Source: Flavobacteriales bacterium
Lineage (GTDB): Bacteria > Bacteroidota > Bacteroidia > Flavobacteriales_F > PHOS-HE28
Direction of reading: 5' to 3'
Length of the DNA: 64,000 nt
Assembly: GCA_016715895.1 (NCBI GenBank)
Contig: JADJXH010000003.1
Span: 1,598,501-1,662,500, forward strand
Every line of letters begins with the position of its first letter. Within the stretch, counting starts at the first letter, position 1. Of the stretch, positions 51,161 to 61,900 are shown in pieces. Under the pieces are notes generated by a model. The model saw nothing but the letters and a program-made list of their open reading frames with translations. It was not told the DNA's origin and searched no databases. Both the position numbers and the translations under genes were made by a program.

Positions 51161-53110
51161 TCAGCCCTTCACGGGCGTGGGCTTGGTGCCGATGTGCTGC
51201 TCGAGGAACTTCTCCATGGCGCCGTAGAACTCGAAGCGGTTCTCCTCATTGCGGAAGCCGTGGCCCTCGTTGTCCTTCACCATGTACTTCACCTCCACGC
51301 CGCGGGCCTGCAAGGCCTCCACCACCTGGTCGCTCTCGGCCTTGTTCACACGCGGGTCGGTGGCGCCCTGCGCGATGAAGAGGGGGCACTTGATGCGGTC
51401 CACGAAGAACACCGGGCTGGCCTCACGCAGCAGCAGGCTGTCCGCCTTGGGGTCGCCCACCATCTCGTACATCATCTTCTTGAAGGGCTCCCAATAGGGC
51501 GGCACGGTGTTCATGAAGGTGAACATGTTGCTCACGCCCACATAGTCCACGGCGCAGGCGTAGAGGTCGGGGGTGTAGGTGATGCCCGCCAGGGTGGCAT
51601 AGCCGCCGTAGCTGCCGCCGTAAATGGCGATGCGGGTGCTGTCGGCGATGCCCTGGTCCTTCAGCCATTCCACACCGTCCGTGATGTCGTCCTGCATGGT
51701 CTTGCCCCACTGCTTGAAGCTCTTCTCCCAGAAGGCGCGGCCGTAGCCTGTGCTTCCGCGGAAGTTCATCTGCAGCACGGCATAGCCGCGGTTGGCCAGC
51801 ATCTGCACCTCGGGGTTGAAGCCCCACTCGTCGCGGGCCCAGGGACCGCCGTGCGGGTTGATCACCACGGGCAGGTCCTTCGCCTCGCGCCCCACAGGCA
51901 GCGTGAGGTAGCCGTGCACCGTAAGGCCGTCGCGGGTGGTGTAGCTGATGGGCTTCATCTCGGCCATCTGGTCCTCGTCGATCCACGGACGCTGCACGGC
52001 CATCAGTTCCAGCTTGTCGGCCGTGACATCATAGAAGTAGTAGCGGCCCGGCTGGCGGTCGCTGCCGGCCCACACCATGAACTTGGTCTCGTCGTCGTTC
52101 TCCCCATAGATCCAGTGGTCGTAGCCCTCGAACTTGGGGGCGAGCTTGTCGTACAGCGCCTGGGTCTGCGGGTCCAGGATGCGGCGTTCCTCCTTCCACC
52201 CGGTCCAGGTCACCATGGTGAGCACCTTGCGCTTGTCGCTGTAGTCCAGGCTGGACACGTCGTAGTCCTTCTCCTCGTGGATGAGGCGCGTTTCCTTCTT
52301 CCCGGCCAGGTCCCACTCCACCACGGCGGTCTTGTCGCGGCCGTTGAGGTTGTGGCTCACGTACAGGTTGGCGTTGTCGAAGGTGAAGAACAGCGGGTTC
52401 CAGCTGTCCTTGAACCCGGTGCGCATGTACTCGGTGAAGGGCTCCTTGTCCGTCGCGCGGTAGTACACCACCTGGTCGGTGCCGTCGGTCTTGGTGGCCA
52501 TGCGGATCACGCCATTGTGGTCGGTGATCCAGCCTTCGAAGTTCTCCTTGCTGTTGTCGTAGAGGGGCTTCAGCTCGCCGGTGGCGATGTCGCACAGGTA
52601 GGGATCGAAGACCTGGGGATTGCGCTGGTTCATCTGCAGCATCACCTTGGTCTCCATGCCCGGCACGTTGTGCAGGCGGTCGAGGGTGCCGGCCCGCACA
52701 CCGGAGAGGGGGGTCAGGGCCTTGGCATCCTTGCCGTCGATGCTGGCGCTGAACACGATGAAGTTCTCATCGCCGTTCACGTCGCGGCTGTACACCAGGC
52801 GGTCGCCCTTCCAGAAGTAGCCGCCGATGTCGCGCACCGTGTCGTGGGTCACCTGGGTGGCCACGCTGTCGCCGATGCGCTGCACGAAGAGGTTCATGCG
52901 GTTCTTCCACGGAGCCCGGTAGCTGAAATGGCTGCCGTCGGGGCTGATCTGGAAGCCGGCCTTCTCGGGGTTCTTGAAGAAGAGCTTCATGTCGATCACG
53001 GGTGGCGGTTGCACGGCGGCCGTGGACCGGCCGGCGGGCTGATCGGCGTCGCCGCACGAGGCCAGCAACAGGCCGGCGAACAGACCGAGAGGAAGGAGGT
53101 AGCGCATCAT
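51161..53110 (-). CDS. S9-family prolyl oligopeptidase-type lipoprotein
   Basis: 649 aa. The signal has a lipobox LLLASCG (C19). The N-terminal half is a seven-bladed-propeller-like region (FQISPDGSHFSYRAPWKN, YFWKGDRLVYSRD). The C-terminal alpha/beta hydrolase has NPHGGPWARDEWGF, the nucleophile S500 in GGSYGGYATL, and the likely catalytic Asp in ATDPRV and His in NEGHGF. It hydrolyses oligopeptides, probably in the periplasm or on the surface. Two in-frame ATGs lie at 53110 and 53107; the first is used. Confidence 0.93.
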   Translation of the reverse strand: MMRYLLPLGLFAGLLLASCGDADQPAGRSTAAVQPPPVIDMKLFFKNPEKAGFQISPDGSHFSYRAPWKNRMNLFVQRIGDSVATQVTHDTVRDIGGYFWKGDRLVYSRDVNGDENFIVFSASIDGKDAKALTPLSGVRAGTLDRLHNVPGMETKVMLQMNQRNPQVFDPYLCDIATGELKPLYDNSKENFEGWITDHNGVIRMATKTDGTDQVVYYRATDKEPFTEYMRTGFKDSWNPLFFTFDNANLYVSHNLNGRDKTAVVEWDLAGKKETRLIHEEKDYDVSSLDYSDKRKVLTMVTWTGWKEERRILDPQTQALYDKLAPKFEGYDHWIYGENDDETKFMVWAGSDRQPGRYYFYDVTADKLELMAVQRPWIDEDQMAEMKPISYTTRDGLTVHGYLTLPVGREAKDLPVVINPHGGPWARDEWGFNPEVQMLANRGYAVLQMNFRGSTGYGRAFWEKSFKQWGKTMQDDITDGVEWLKDQGIADSTRIAIYGGSYGGYATLAGITYTPDLYACAVDYVGVSNMFTFMNTVPPYWEPFKKMMYEMVGDPKADSLLLREASPVFFVDRIKCPLFIAQGATDPRVNKAESDQVVEALQARGVEVKYMVKDNEGHGFRNEENRFEFYGAMEKFLEQHIGTKPTPVKG

Positions 53111-53219
53111 CGGGGGTTTGGTGGGGAGCAAAGGTCTTCGCCCGCACCCCATCCCCACCGCACGATCCATGGAACGTTGTCCGGTGGGATGGACCGTTGG
53201 CCCGGTGGATGAACGGCGG

Positions 53220-54629
53220 TCAGCGCCGGTAGCGGAGGACGCGCACCCCCCGGTCCGCCTCCACGGCATCAGGCTCGCCCAGACGTTGCCGCAGGGCGTG
53301 CTCCAGCGCCAGCTCGGGATCCACAAGCCGCGCACCGGCGTCCACCAGCACCAGGGTGTCCTCCAGGGTGGCCACGGCGGGCGGCTGCGCGGGATCATCG
53401 ACCGGATGGATGCCGCGGGCCGCGAGGGCCTCGGTCCAGGTGGCGGTGTGGGCGAACAGGGCGGGATCCACGTGCCAGGCATAGGTGTGGGCGTACCAGG
53501 CGGGGATCAGCAGCACCGGAGCGCGGCCCTTGGCCATGGCCTGCGCCACCGCCACAACCCGCTCGGGCCGCCCCTCAGGACCACGTCCCGGTTCGAAGGT
53601 GAGGGCCATGCCGCCCACACCCACGGCCGCGAGAGCCCAACCCACCTGCCGCCACGGGGCCGCGTTCAACAGGGCATGGGCCACCAGCAGGCACCAGCCC
53701 GGCGCCGCGAAGAGCAGGTAGCGATCCAGGAACACCGGCACCCGTTGGCTCAGCACGAAGAGGCCCAGCAGCGGGAGCAGCGCCCACAGCAGGCCCACGG
53801 ACCACAGCGCTCCACGTCCTTCGCGCCGAAGGGAGGCCGCCGCGATCGCCGCGAGGAAGAGCAGCACCAGCACCGGGGCGTTGCTCCACCGCCAGAGCAT
53901 GTTGTACACCTCCTCGGGCGGCGGCACGGTGAGCCAGGTGCCCTGTCCCACGGACCGGCTGAAGCGCTCGAACAGCACGGCGGCATAGGGGATGTACGCG
54001 AGCAGTGCCACCCCGGCGGCAAGGGCCAGGGTGCGACGGGCCGGCCGCAGGGCGGGCACCAGCAGCACCAGCAGGGCCTGCACGCCCAGCATCAGCCAGC
54101 CGAAGAAGTGGGCGTACACCATGGCCACGTTGAGCAGGGCGAGCACGGGCAGGGCGGCACGTGGAGGCCGCGGGACGGCCTGCGCCACCCGCACCAGCTG
54201 CCATACACCGGCCACAGCAAGGAGCTGGAACAGCGGATAGGCCCGCACTTCATGGGCGAACCCCTGCTGGTAGCTGCTGCAGATGAAGAGCAGGACGGCC
54301 GCGAACCCGGTCACCCGCCCACCGAGCGCACGACCGATCAGGAAGAGCGGCCAGGCGGTGAGGCCGGAAGCCACCACGCTGGGCATCCGAAGCCAGGCCA
54401 CATCGTGACCGGCGAACGGCAGCACGGCCTTCACCAGCAGGAAATGGAGCGGCGGGTTGTTCTCCTGGCGCAGCTGCGCGAAGAGCTCGGCCAGCGGACG
54501 GTGCGCCCAGTACACGGTGAAGGGTTCGTCGTGCGCCAGGCCCACCAGGCCTACGAAGAGGCTGCGCACCACCAGCGCCAGCGCCACCAACGCGACCATC
54601 GCCAGGGCGTCCGCAGGCAGGCGCTTCAT
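53220..54629 (-). CDS. GT39/ArnT-type membrane glycosyltransferase
   Basis: 469 aa with about eleven hydrophobic segments. The N-terminal loop after TM1 has the GT-C acidic motif in LVGLAHDEPFTVYWAHRPLAELF, with NPPLHFLLVKAVLPF following. It probably transfers sugars from lipid-linked donors on the periplasmic side (family knowledge; acceptor unknown). The ATG at 54629 overlaps the GNAT gene stop as ATGA. Upstream in-frame codons overlap the GNAT gene and are rejected. Confidence 0.8.
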   Translation of the reverse strand: MKRLPADALAMVALVALALVVRSLFVGLVGLAHDEPFTVYWAHRPLAELFAQLRQENNPPLHFLLVKAVLPFAGHDVAWLRMPSVVASGLTAWPLFLIGRALGGRVTGFAAVLLFICSSYQQGFAHEVRAYPLFQLLAVAGVWQLVRVAQAVPRPPRAALPVLALLNVAMVYAHFFGWLMLGVQALLVLLVPALRPARRTLALAAGVALLAYIPYAAVLFERFSRSVGQGTWLTVPPPEEVYNMLWRWSNAPVLVLLFLAAIAAASLRREGRGALWSVGLLWALLPLLGLFVLSQRVPVFLDRYLLFAAPGWCLLVAHALLNAAPWRQVGWALAAVGVGGMALTFEPGRGPEGRPERVVAVAQAMAKGRAPVLLIPAWYAHTYAWHVDPALFAHTATWTEALAARGIHPVDDPAQPPAVATLEDTLVLVDAGARLVDPELALEHALRQRLGEPDAVEADRGVRVLRYRR

Positions 54630-55060
54630 GGTCGCCGGTGCATCAGGTGGTGCGGACCGATGCCCGGCAGCACGAAGGCCTCTCCTTCCACGGCGAACCC
54701 GAGACCGGAGTAGAACCCGCTGGCGGAGGTGCGGGCGTTGCACCACAGCAGGTCGCCCCCTTCGGCGCGCACGGCCTCCAGTGCTTCATGCACGAGCAGG
54801 GCGCCCACCCCCTGCCCCTGCCTGTCGGGATGCACGGCCATGCCACGCAGCCGGAACGGCTTCGCCGCAGGAAGCTGGGCACAGGCTTCGGCATACACCG
54901 ATGCGATGCCCACGAGCGCGTCATCGGCCCAGGCGCCGAGGTGGATGGTGCTCGCATCGGTGTCGTGCGGAAAGTCGCAGTCCTCCACCGGCCGGCCGGG
55001 CCGCAGCACCAGCTGGCGCAGGGGCCAGGTGGCCCGGGCGGGGATCCGGGTGGTGCGCAT
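54626..55060 (-). CDS. GNAT-family N-acetyltransferase
   Basis: 144 aa. The acetyl-CoA-binding motif A is AVHPDRQGQGVGALLVHEAL (parts shown: HPDRQGQGVGALL), and the later LWCNARTSASGFYSGLGF segment is typical of GNATs. An ATG at 55060 is followed by the family N-terminus. The 3' end overlaps the glycosyltransferase start, so both may be one unit. Substrate unknown. Confidence 0.88.
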   Translation of the reverse strand: MRTTRIPARATWPLRQLVLRPGRPVEDCDFPHDTDASTIHLGAWADDALVGIASVYAEACAQLPAAKPFRLRGMAVHPDRQGQGVGALLVHEALEAVRAEGGDLLWCNARTSASGFYSGLGFAVEGEAFVLPGIGPHHLMHRRP

Positions 55061-55083
55061 GCGTGCAAAATAGGTCGCGTGGA

Positions 55084-55728
55084 TCAACGCGGCCGCCGGG
55101 TTCCCAAGCGCTCGTCCAACACCTCCACCGCCAACGCGGCGCGCGTGCTGTCGATCAGCCCCACACCCGTGTGCGGCGCCTCGCCGATCACGCGGCCGCC
55201 GAGCATGAGCTGCGCCGCGTCGGTCGCCAGATGGACGTGCACCGTGTCCACCTCGATGGTCGTGCAGCGGGCCGTGCCGGGCAGGGTGAGGCCGCCCGGC
55301 AGTGCGGTCCGCTCGCACACCCGCCAGGACCCTGTCGTCGGATCGGGGGTGGCGCTGCGGGGCGGGAACACGAGCGCCGACGCGAGGGCCATCGGGAGGA
55401 CCAACAGCCCGACCACACGGCCGACGGCCACCCAGGCCGGGATGCGGAACGCGGATGCGATCACCGCGGCCAACGCACCGGACAACAAGGCGTAGCCCAC
55501 CGCCACGGCCAGCCGCAAGGGCAGGGTCGGCGCCGCATGCACCACGGTGTACGGATCGGCGAGCAGGTAGCCCGCCCGCCAGGGCAGCAGGAAGGCCGAG
55601 CCTGGATGCCCGTCCAGCAGCAGCTTCCCCACCCACCAGTAGGCCAGCCGGGCGCCGCCCACCAGGCCCAGCCCCAGCAGCGTGAAGTGCAACGCCGAAC
55701 GCGTGTTCTCGTCCAGCGAGGGCCTCAT
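55084..55728 (-). CDS. Hypothetical membrane protein
   Basis: 214 aa with two to three hydrophobic segments (FTLLGLGLVGGARLAYW, LAVAVGYALLSGALAAVIA, VVGLLVLPMALASALV) and a soluble C-terminal half containing two Cys. No family recognised. It lies just downstream of the M42 peptidase start region on the same strand and may share its operon with the genes that follow. Confidence 0.6.
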   Translation of the reverse strand: MRPSLDENTRSALHFTLLGLGLVGGARLAYWWVGKLLLDGHPGSAFLLPWRAGYLLADPYTVVHAAPTLPLRLAVAVGYALLSGALAAVIASAFRIPAWVAVGRVVGLLVLPMALASALVFPPRSATPDPTTGSWRVCERTALPGGLTLPGTARCTTIEVDTVHVHLATDAAQLMLGGRVIGEAPHTGVGLIDSTRAALAVEVLDERLGTRRPR

Positions 55729-55741
55729 GCACGCGGTGTGA

Positions 55742-56863
55742 TCAGCGGATGTAGCGCAGGTCGTGGTCGTTGCGCAGGGCGCGCAGGCTGGCGTGGATCA
55801 GCTTGATCACCTGCTCCACGTCGTTGCGGTGCACGCTCTCCACCGTGGTGTGCATGTAGCGCAGGGGCAGGCTGATGAGCGCACTGGGCACACCGGCGGC
55901 GCCATAGGCGAAGGCATCGGTGTCCGTGCCCGTGGCGCGGCTGGCGGCCATGCGCTGGAAGGGGATCTTGTTCCGTGTCGCGGTGTCCACGATCAGCTTC
56001 AGCAGGTTGTTGTGCACGGCGGGCGCGTAGCTCAGCACGGGACCCTGCCCGCAGGCGATGTCACCGTTCTGCACCTTGTTCATCAGCGGCGTCTGCGTGT
56101 CGTGCGTCACATCGGTCACGATGGCCACGTTCGGGCGGATGCGCTCCACGATCATCTCGGCACCGCGCAGGCCCACCTCCTCCTGCACGCTGTTGGTGAT
56201 GTACAGTCCGAAGGGCAGACGCTTGCGCTCGGCATGCAGCAGGCGGGCCACCTCGGCGATCATGAAGCCGCCGATGCGGTTGTCCAGGGCCCGGCCCACG
56301 AAGTGGCGCCCGTTCAGCACCATGAACTCGTCCTCATAAGTGATCACGCAGCCCACGTGCACGCCCAGCTTCTCCACCTCCTCCTTGCTGCTGCAGCCGC
56401 AGTCCAGGAAGATGTTGTCCAGCGCGGGCACCGGGTCGTTCTTGCCGTTGCGCACGTGGATGGCGGGCCAGCCGAACACGGCCTTCACGATGCCCTTCTC
56501 GGTGTGGATGTTGACGCGCTTGCTGGGGGCGATGAGGTGATCGCTGCCGCCGTTGCGGCGCACGTAGATGAAGCCCTCCTTGGTGATGTAGTGGACGAAC
56601 CAGCTGATCTCGTCGGCGTGGGCCTCGATCACCACCTTGAACTTCGCGTCGGGGTTCACCACGCCCACGGCGGTGCCATAGGCATCGGTGAAGTGGTCGT
56701 CCACATAGGGCCGCAGGTAGTCGAGCCACAGGCGTTGGCCGCTGGTCTCGAAGCCCGTGGGGCTGGCGTTGTTGAGGTAGGTCTCCAGGAACTCCATCGA
56801 GGCGGGCCCGAGGATGCTGGCGGGTTTGGACGGTCGGGAGGGGCGTGCGGTGCGCTTGGCCAT
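55742..56863 (-). CDS. M42-family glutamyl/leucyl aminopeptidase
   Basis: 373 aa cobalt/zinc aminopeptidase. Metal and catalytic motifs: EAHADEISW, GRALDNRIGGFM, ITNSVQEEVGLRGAEM, IVTDVTHDT and LRYMHTTVESVH; all ligands are visible. The extension MAKRTARPSRPSKPAS before the conserved MEFLETYL is basic and low-complexity; the ATG at 56863 is used, but a start at the inner Met is possible. Cytoplasmic, probably tetrahedral dodecamer (family knowledge). A CGAAAGTA sequence (TACTTTCG on the coding strand) is about 35 nt upstream. Confidence 0.93.
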   Translation of the reverse strand: MAKRTARPSRPSKPASILGPASMEFLETYLNNASPTGFETSGQRLWLDYLRPYVDDHFTDAYGTAVGVVNPDAKFKVVIEAHADEISWFVHYITKEGFIYVRRNGGSDHLIAPSKRVNIHTEKGIVKAVFGWPAIHVRNGKNDPVPALDNIFLDCGCSSKEEVEKLGVHVGCVITYEDEFMVLNGRHFVGRALDNRIGGFMIAEVARLLHAERKRLPFGLYITNSVQEEVGLRGAEMIVERIRPNVAIVTDVTHDTQTPLMNKVQNGDIACGQGPVLSYAPAVHNNLLKLIVDTATRNKIPFQRMAASRATGTDTDAFAYGAAGVPSALISLPLRYMHTTVESVHRNDVEQVIKLIHASLRALRNDHDLRYIR

Positions 56864-56977
56864 GGGAAGTAAGGAAGCCGCATCTGGCGCGGCGGGGCGA
56901 AAGTAGCCGCACGCTTGGCGGTTGAACATTCCCGGGCGACCTTCGTATGAACAGCGCTTCGGCGAAAACCACCGGCC

Positions 56978-58996
56978 ATGACCCTGCGTGCCCTCCCCCT
57001 CCTGCTGCTGTCGCTCTGCGCCGTGCTGGTGCGGGCGCAGGGCAACATCCCCTTCGACCGCGACCACATCGCGGACAAGGCCGCCCTGGACAACGCGCTG
57101 CGGGCGATGCAGCAGGCGGACAAGCTGGCCGAGGCCGGTGGTGCGGCCTACGCACAGGCGCTGCCGCTGTACCTGCAGGCCCATGCCGTGAACCCCGACA
57201 ACGCCGAGCTGAACGTGCGCATCGGGCTCTGCCACCTGAACGGGGAGCAGCGCCACGAGGCGGCCGAATGGTTCCTGCGGGCGGCGGCGCTCGATCCGGC
57301 CATGCCGCGCGTGCACTTCCTGTGCGGCTACGCGCTGCAGCTCAACGGCCGGTGGGACGAGGCCATCGCGGAGTATGAGGACCACAAGGTGCGCACAGCG
57401 CGCAACCCCGATCCCGAACCGGCCTACAACATGGCCGACAAGCTCCTGGCCGAATGCCGCAACGGCAAAGCCCTGGCCGCCAGGCCGGCGAACGTGCGCG
57501 TGACCAACCTGGGTGCGCGCATCAACAGCCAGGAGAGCGATTACGGCGTGCTGCTCACCGCCGATGGTGGCACCCTCTTCTACACCTCGCGCCGGTCCAA
57601 CACCACCGGGGGCAAGATCAACAAGGCCACCAACGAGTACTTCGAGGACGTGTACGTGAGCACGCACGGCGATCAGGGCTGGAGCGACCCCGTTCCGCTG
57701 CCCGAGCCGGTGAACACGCCGATCAACGATGCCTCGGTGGGCCTGTTCAACGATGGGCGCACCATGCTGATCTACCGCGACGTGAAAGGCACCGGCGACC
57801 TCTTCGAGACCAAACGCACCGGCAAGACCTGGAGCGAGCCCCGTCCGCTGGGCCCGAACGTGAACACGCGCTACCACGAGAGCAGCGCCTGGTACAGCTT
57901 CGACCGGCAGTGGCTCTACTTCGTGAGCGACCGTCCGGAGGAGGGCCTCGGCGGACAGGACATCTACCGCAGCAAGTGGGACGCCGCCGCACAGGACTGG
58001 GGGCCGGCCGAGAACCTCGGGCCCACCATCAACACGCGCTTCGATGAGGACGGCATCTTCGTGCATCCCGATGGGCGCACGATCTACTTCAGCAGCAAGG
58101 GCCACAACAGCATGGGCGGCTACGACATCTTCCGCAGCGCGCTGGAAGGCGGCCAGTGGTCGAAGCCGGAGAACCTGGGCTGGCCGGTGAACGGTGCGGA
58201 CGACGACCTGTTCTTCGTGATGAACGCCAGCGGCAGCACGGGCTACTTCAGCTCGCTGCGCCCGGGCGGCCTGGGTGAGGACGATGTCTACCAGGTGGAG
58301 TTCCTGCCCGATCCGTCCGCACAGGAGACGGCCACCGCCGCCACCGCCGTGGATGCGACCCCGGCGCCCACGATGGCCACCGTGCTGGTGAAGGGTTGGG
58401 TGAAGGACCTGCGCGCCCTCAAGGGCCTGGAGGCCGACATCGACCTGCTGGACCTCGCCGACGCCAGCCTGGTGGCGCGGTTCCAGAGCGACCGGGAGAC
58501 GGGCGAGTTCATGGCCACGGTACCGGCGGGCCGCGCCTACGCCCTGCATGTCCGCGCCAACGGCTACCTCTTCCACAGCCAGCACATCGAGGTGGGCGCG
58601 GAAGGCACGGTGGAGCTGGCGCTGGAGGTGGGCATGAAGCCGCTGGAGGTGGGCGGTGTGGAAGTGATGCGCAACCTGTTCTTCGATCGCGACAAGGCCG
58701 AGCTGCAGCCGGGGTCGCATGCGGAACTGGCCCAGTTGAAGCAGCTGCTCACCGACAACCCGGACCTGCGGCTGGAGGTGGGCGGCCACACGGACAGCGA
58801 CGGCAGCGCCGAGCACAACCTGAAGCTCTCGCAGGCCAGGGCGCAGGCCGTGGTGGACCACCTCACCGCGCAGGGCATCCCGGCCGACCGGCTGGAGGTG
58901 AAGGGCTACGGGCCCACGCAGCCGGTGGCACCGAACGACAGCGCCGCCAACAAGGCGCGCAACCGCCGCACGGAGATCCGCATCCTGGGTCAGTAG
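56978..58996 (+). CDS. PD40 beta-propeller and OmpA-domain lipoprotein-like outer-membrane protein
   Basis: 672 aa. Signal peptide (LLLLSLCAVLVRAQ), TPR-like N-terminal region (about residues 40-150: YLQAHAVNPDNAELNVRIG, EAAEWFLRAAALDP), PD40 propeller (DYGVLLTADGGTLFYTSRR, ESSAWYSFDRQWLYFVSDRPEEG), and a C-terminal OmpA peptidoglycan-binding domain (NLFFDRDKAELQPGS, GHTDSDGSAEHNLKLSQARA). This order is the PorE-like or T9SS-associated/OmpA-PD40 type and is common in Bacteroidota. It may anchor the cell wall or work with T9SS (inference). Its 3' end overlaps the convergent gene by 7 bp. Confidence 0.9.
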   Translation: MTLRALPLLLLSLCAVLVRAQGNIPFDRDHIADKAALDNALRAMQQADKLAEAGGAAYAQALPLYLQAHAVNPDNAELNVRIGLCHLNGEQRHEAAEWFLRAAALDPAMPRVHFLCGYALQLNGRWDEAIAEYEDHKVRTARNPDPEPAYNMADKLLAECRNGKALAARPANVRVTNLGARINSQESDYGVLLTADGGTLFYTSRRSNTTGGKINKATNEYFEDVYVSTHGDQGWSDPVPLPEPVNTPINDASVGLFNDGRTMLIYRDVKGTGDLFETKRTGKTWSEPRPLGPNVNTRYHESSAWYSFDRQWLYFVSDRPEEGLGGQDIYRSKWDAAAQDWGPAENLGPTINTRFDEDGIFVHPDGRTIYFSSKGHNSMGGYDIFRSALEGGQWSKPENLGWPVNGADDDLFFVMNASGSTGYFSSLRPGGLGEDDVYQVEFLPDPSAQETATAATAVDATPAPTMATVLVKGWVKDLRALKGLEADIDLLDLADASLVARFQSDRETGEFMATVPAGRAYALHVRANGYLFHSQHIEVGAEGTVELALEVGMKPLEVGGVEVMRNLFFDRDKAELQPGSHAELAQLKQLLTDNPDLRLEVGGHTDSDGSAEHNLKLSQARAQAVVDHLTAQGIPADRLEVKGYGPTQPVAPNDSAANKARNRRTEIRILGQ

Positions 58997-61900
58997 CCGC
59001 GCACGAGCTTCACGCCCGCACCGCCCGCACCGCGCAGGGTGTACGTGCCTGCCGCCGCGTCGCGCAGGTCCACGCGCAGCTCACCGCCCGCAGGTGCCAG
59101 CAGGCCGTCACGCACCACGCGCCCCAGCCCGTCCAGCACCCACCAGCGCTCGCCCGCCGGAGCGCCCATCAGCGTGTACACGCCATCACCATCGCTGCGC
59201 AGCCGCAGCTCCGGGGCCGGACGGGCGGGCAGGCCCACCGAGGCGTCCACACAGAAGGGCGTGCTCTCCTCCATGCCGAAGCTGGCACCGTCCGCGATGA
59301 AGCCCGTGAACGCGCCCGTCACCGTGTAGCTGCCGTTGCCCGCGTCGCAGCACATGCCGTCGCCATAGGAGTCGTGCATGATGAAGGTGTAGCAGCCCGC
59401 GTCGAGGCAGGCCGTGGCCGTCAGTGTGGCCGTGCTGATCTGCCCGTTGTAGGGCCCGCCGGTGGCCACCACCAGGCCGTTGTCGTCCACGATGCTCCAC
59501 GCGGTCTCGCCGGCGTACTGGTCGAACTCCAGCTCCACCTGGATCTCCTCGGGCCTCACCTCCACATCCACCGTGCGCGTCTCCGTATCGCTGCCGAAGG
59601 TGTTGCTCACCGTGAGGCTCACGGTATAGGAGCCGCTCGCGGGGTAGGTCACCTCGGGGGAGGCATCGGTGCTGGTGGACGGATCGCCGCCGGGGAACTG
59701 CCAGCTCCAGCCGGGCGCGGCCTCCAACGCCAGGTCGTGGAAGGTGACCGCGCCACCGCCGCAGACCACATCGCTCTCCGTGCGGAAGGCGGCCACCGGG
59801 GGATCGCTGCTGGGGCTGTACACCGGAGTGCGCCACACGCCGCGGCCATACGTGGCGGCGTAGAGCCACTGTCCCGTGCCGTCCAGCTCCAGCTCCATCA
59901 CCACCACGGCGGGCAGGCCCTGGCCGAAGGGCTGCCAGTTGCCCAGCGTGGCATCGCGGTAGAACACGCCGAGGTCGGTGCCCACGTACAGGCCGTCGTT
60001 CGCTCCGGTCAGCACCACGGTGTTCACCGGCACGTTGGGCAGGTTGCCGCTGTGGTCGGTCCACGTGTTGCCGCCGTCCACGCTGCGGAACACCTTCACG
60101 CCTTCGCGGAAGCCGGAGCAGGTCACCGTCACCCGGTCGGCATCCGTGGGGTCGATGGCGATGGCCGTGAGCGCCTGGGCCGGAAGTCCGGTGAGAATGT
60201 CCCAGGTGGCGCCGCCATTGGTGCTGCGCCGCAGGGCGCCATCGTTGCTGAAGTAGATGACATCGGGGTCCGTGGGGGCCACGGCGATGGCGCGCACCTT
60301 GCGGCCGGTGGTGATGTTGCTGATGTTGGTCCACGAGTCGCCCAGGTCGTTGCTGCGCCACAGGTTGTTGTAGCCGGCGTAAAGGCGGCCCGGGACGCTG
60401 GGATCCTGGATGTAGGGCGTCACCCACGCGCCTTCCTCGGGGATGGTGAAGCTCACGCTGCCGAAGCTCTGCCCGCCATCGAAGGAGCGGTAGATGGATC
60501 CGTATTGCGCGCTGCAGAAGCGCACCAGCGGATCATCCTTGTCCACCAGCCCTTCCATGCCGTCGCCGCCCTGCACATGCGTCCACACACTGTTCTCCCA
60601 CTGCATGCTGCCGTTGTCCTGCAGGCCGCCCACCACCAGACCGGTCTGGGCGGACGCTACCCCGATGCGGTAGACCTGCGACACCTCGAGGCCGGCGCTC
60701 AGGTCGAACCAGTCGGCACCACCGTTGGGGCTGCGGAAGAAGCCCCCGTCGCTCCCACAATAGAGCTGGCCGTTGGCGAGCTGCAGGTGATGGATGTCGG
60801 CATGGGTGTAGCCCACGGTGCTGGGCCAGGTCCAGTGGCTCATGTTGGTCCAGGTGGTGCCCCCGTTGACGCTCTTCCACACGTTGATGCCGCCGGCGTA
60901 GAGGGTGCCGGCGTTCACGGGATCGGCCGTGAGGGCGAGATCGTACCACGCCTGGCCGCCGCTGTCGTTGCCCGTTTCCGAGTAGCCCATGATGTTGGGC
61001 GCGGTGCTGCGCGTGGTGAAGGTGCTGCCGCCGTCGGTGCTGCGGTAGAGCCCCTGGAAGCCACCATCGTCCTCGCGCCCGGCGAGCACATACACCAGCT
61101 GCGGATCGGCCGGCGTCACCGCCAGGGCCATGCGCACCACGAGACCTGCGCCGGGCAACCCGCTGGTGATGGTGCTGAAGGTGGCGCCGCCGTCGGTGCT
61201 GCGGTGCACCTGATCGCTGGTGGCGTACACCACCGATGGGTCACCGGGCTTGAAGGCCACGTCGAAGAAGTTGCCCAAGGCGACGCGCTGCCAGGAGGAT
61301 CCGGCATCCGTGGTGCGATACAGACCGATGTTGGCCGCGCAGAACAGGACGTCCGGATCGGTGGGATGCATCACCAGCCGGCGCGTGGTGCGCACCTGAT
61401 GCACGTCCCAGTCCAGGCCGGTGGGGTTCCAGGTGGCACCCCCATCGGTGCTCTTCAGCACGCCCAGGGCGTAGGTATCGCGCGAGTAACCGTCACCGGT
61501 GGCGATGTAGAGCGTGCTGGCATCGGTGGGATGCAGCGCGATGCCGGTGATGCCGAGCGAGGGCAGGTCCTGGCCCAGCGCGTTCCAATTGACGCCGCCA
61601 TCCGTGGTGCGCCACAACCCGCCTGACGGCGTGCCCACGTAGATGGTGTTGGGGTCCAGCGGCGACACGGCGGCGGTGTGCACGCGCCCGTTGCCGGGGT
61701 TGTAGCTCCACGAGTCCCATGCCGCAGGTCCGATCGGTTGCCAGGCGGCGCTCTTGGGCGCGGCGGGGACGGGCATGCGCTTCACCTGCTTCCAGGCCCG
61801 GGCATACGCGCCGGGATCGGGACGCACCCCTTCGGGATGCAGGCGCTGCGACCAGAACCAGGCCTCGCGGGCGAAGACGTTGCGACCCTTACCGCGCTCG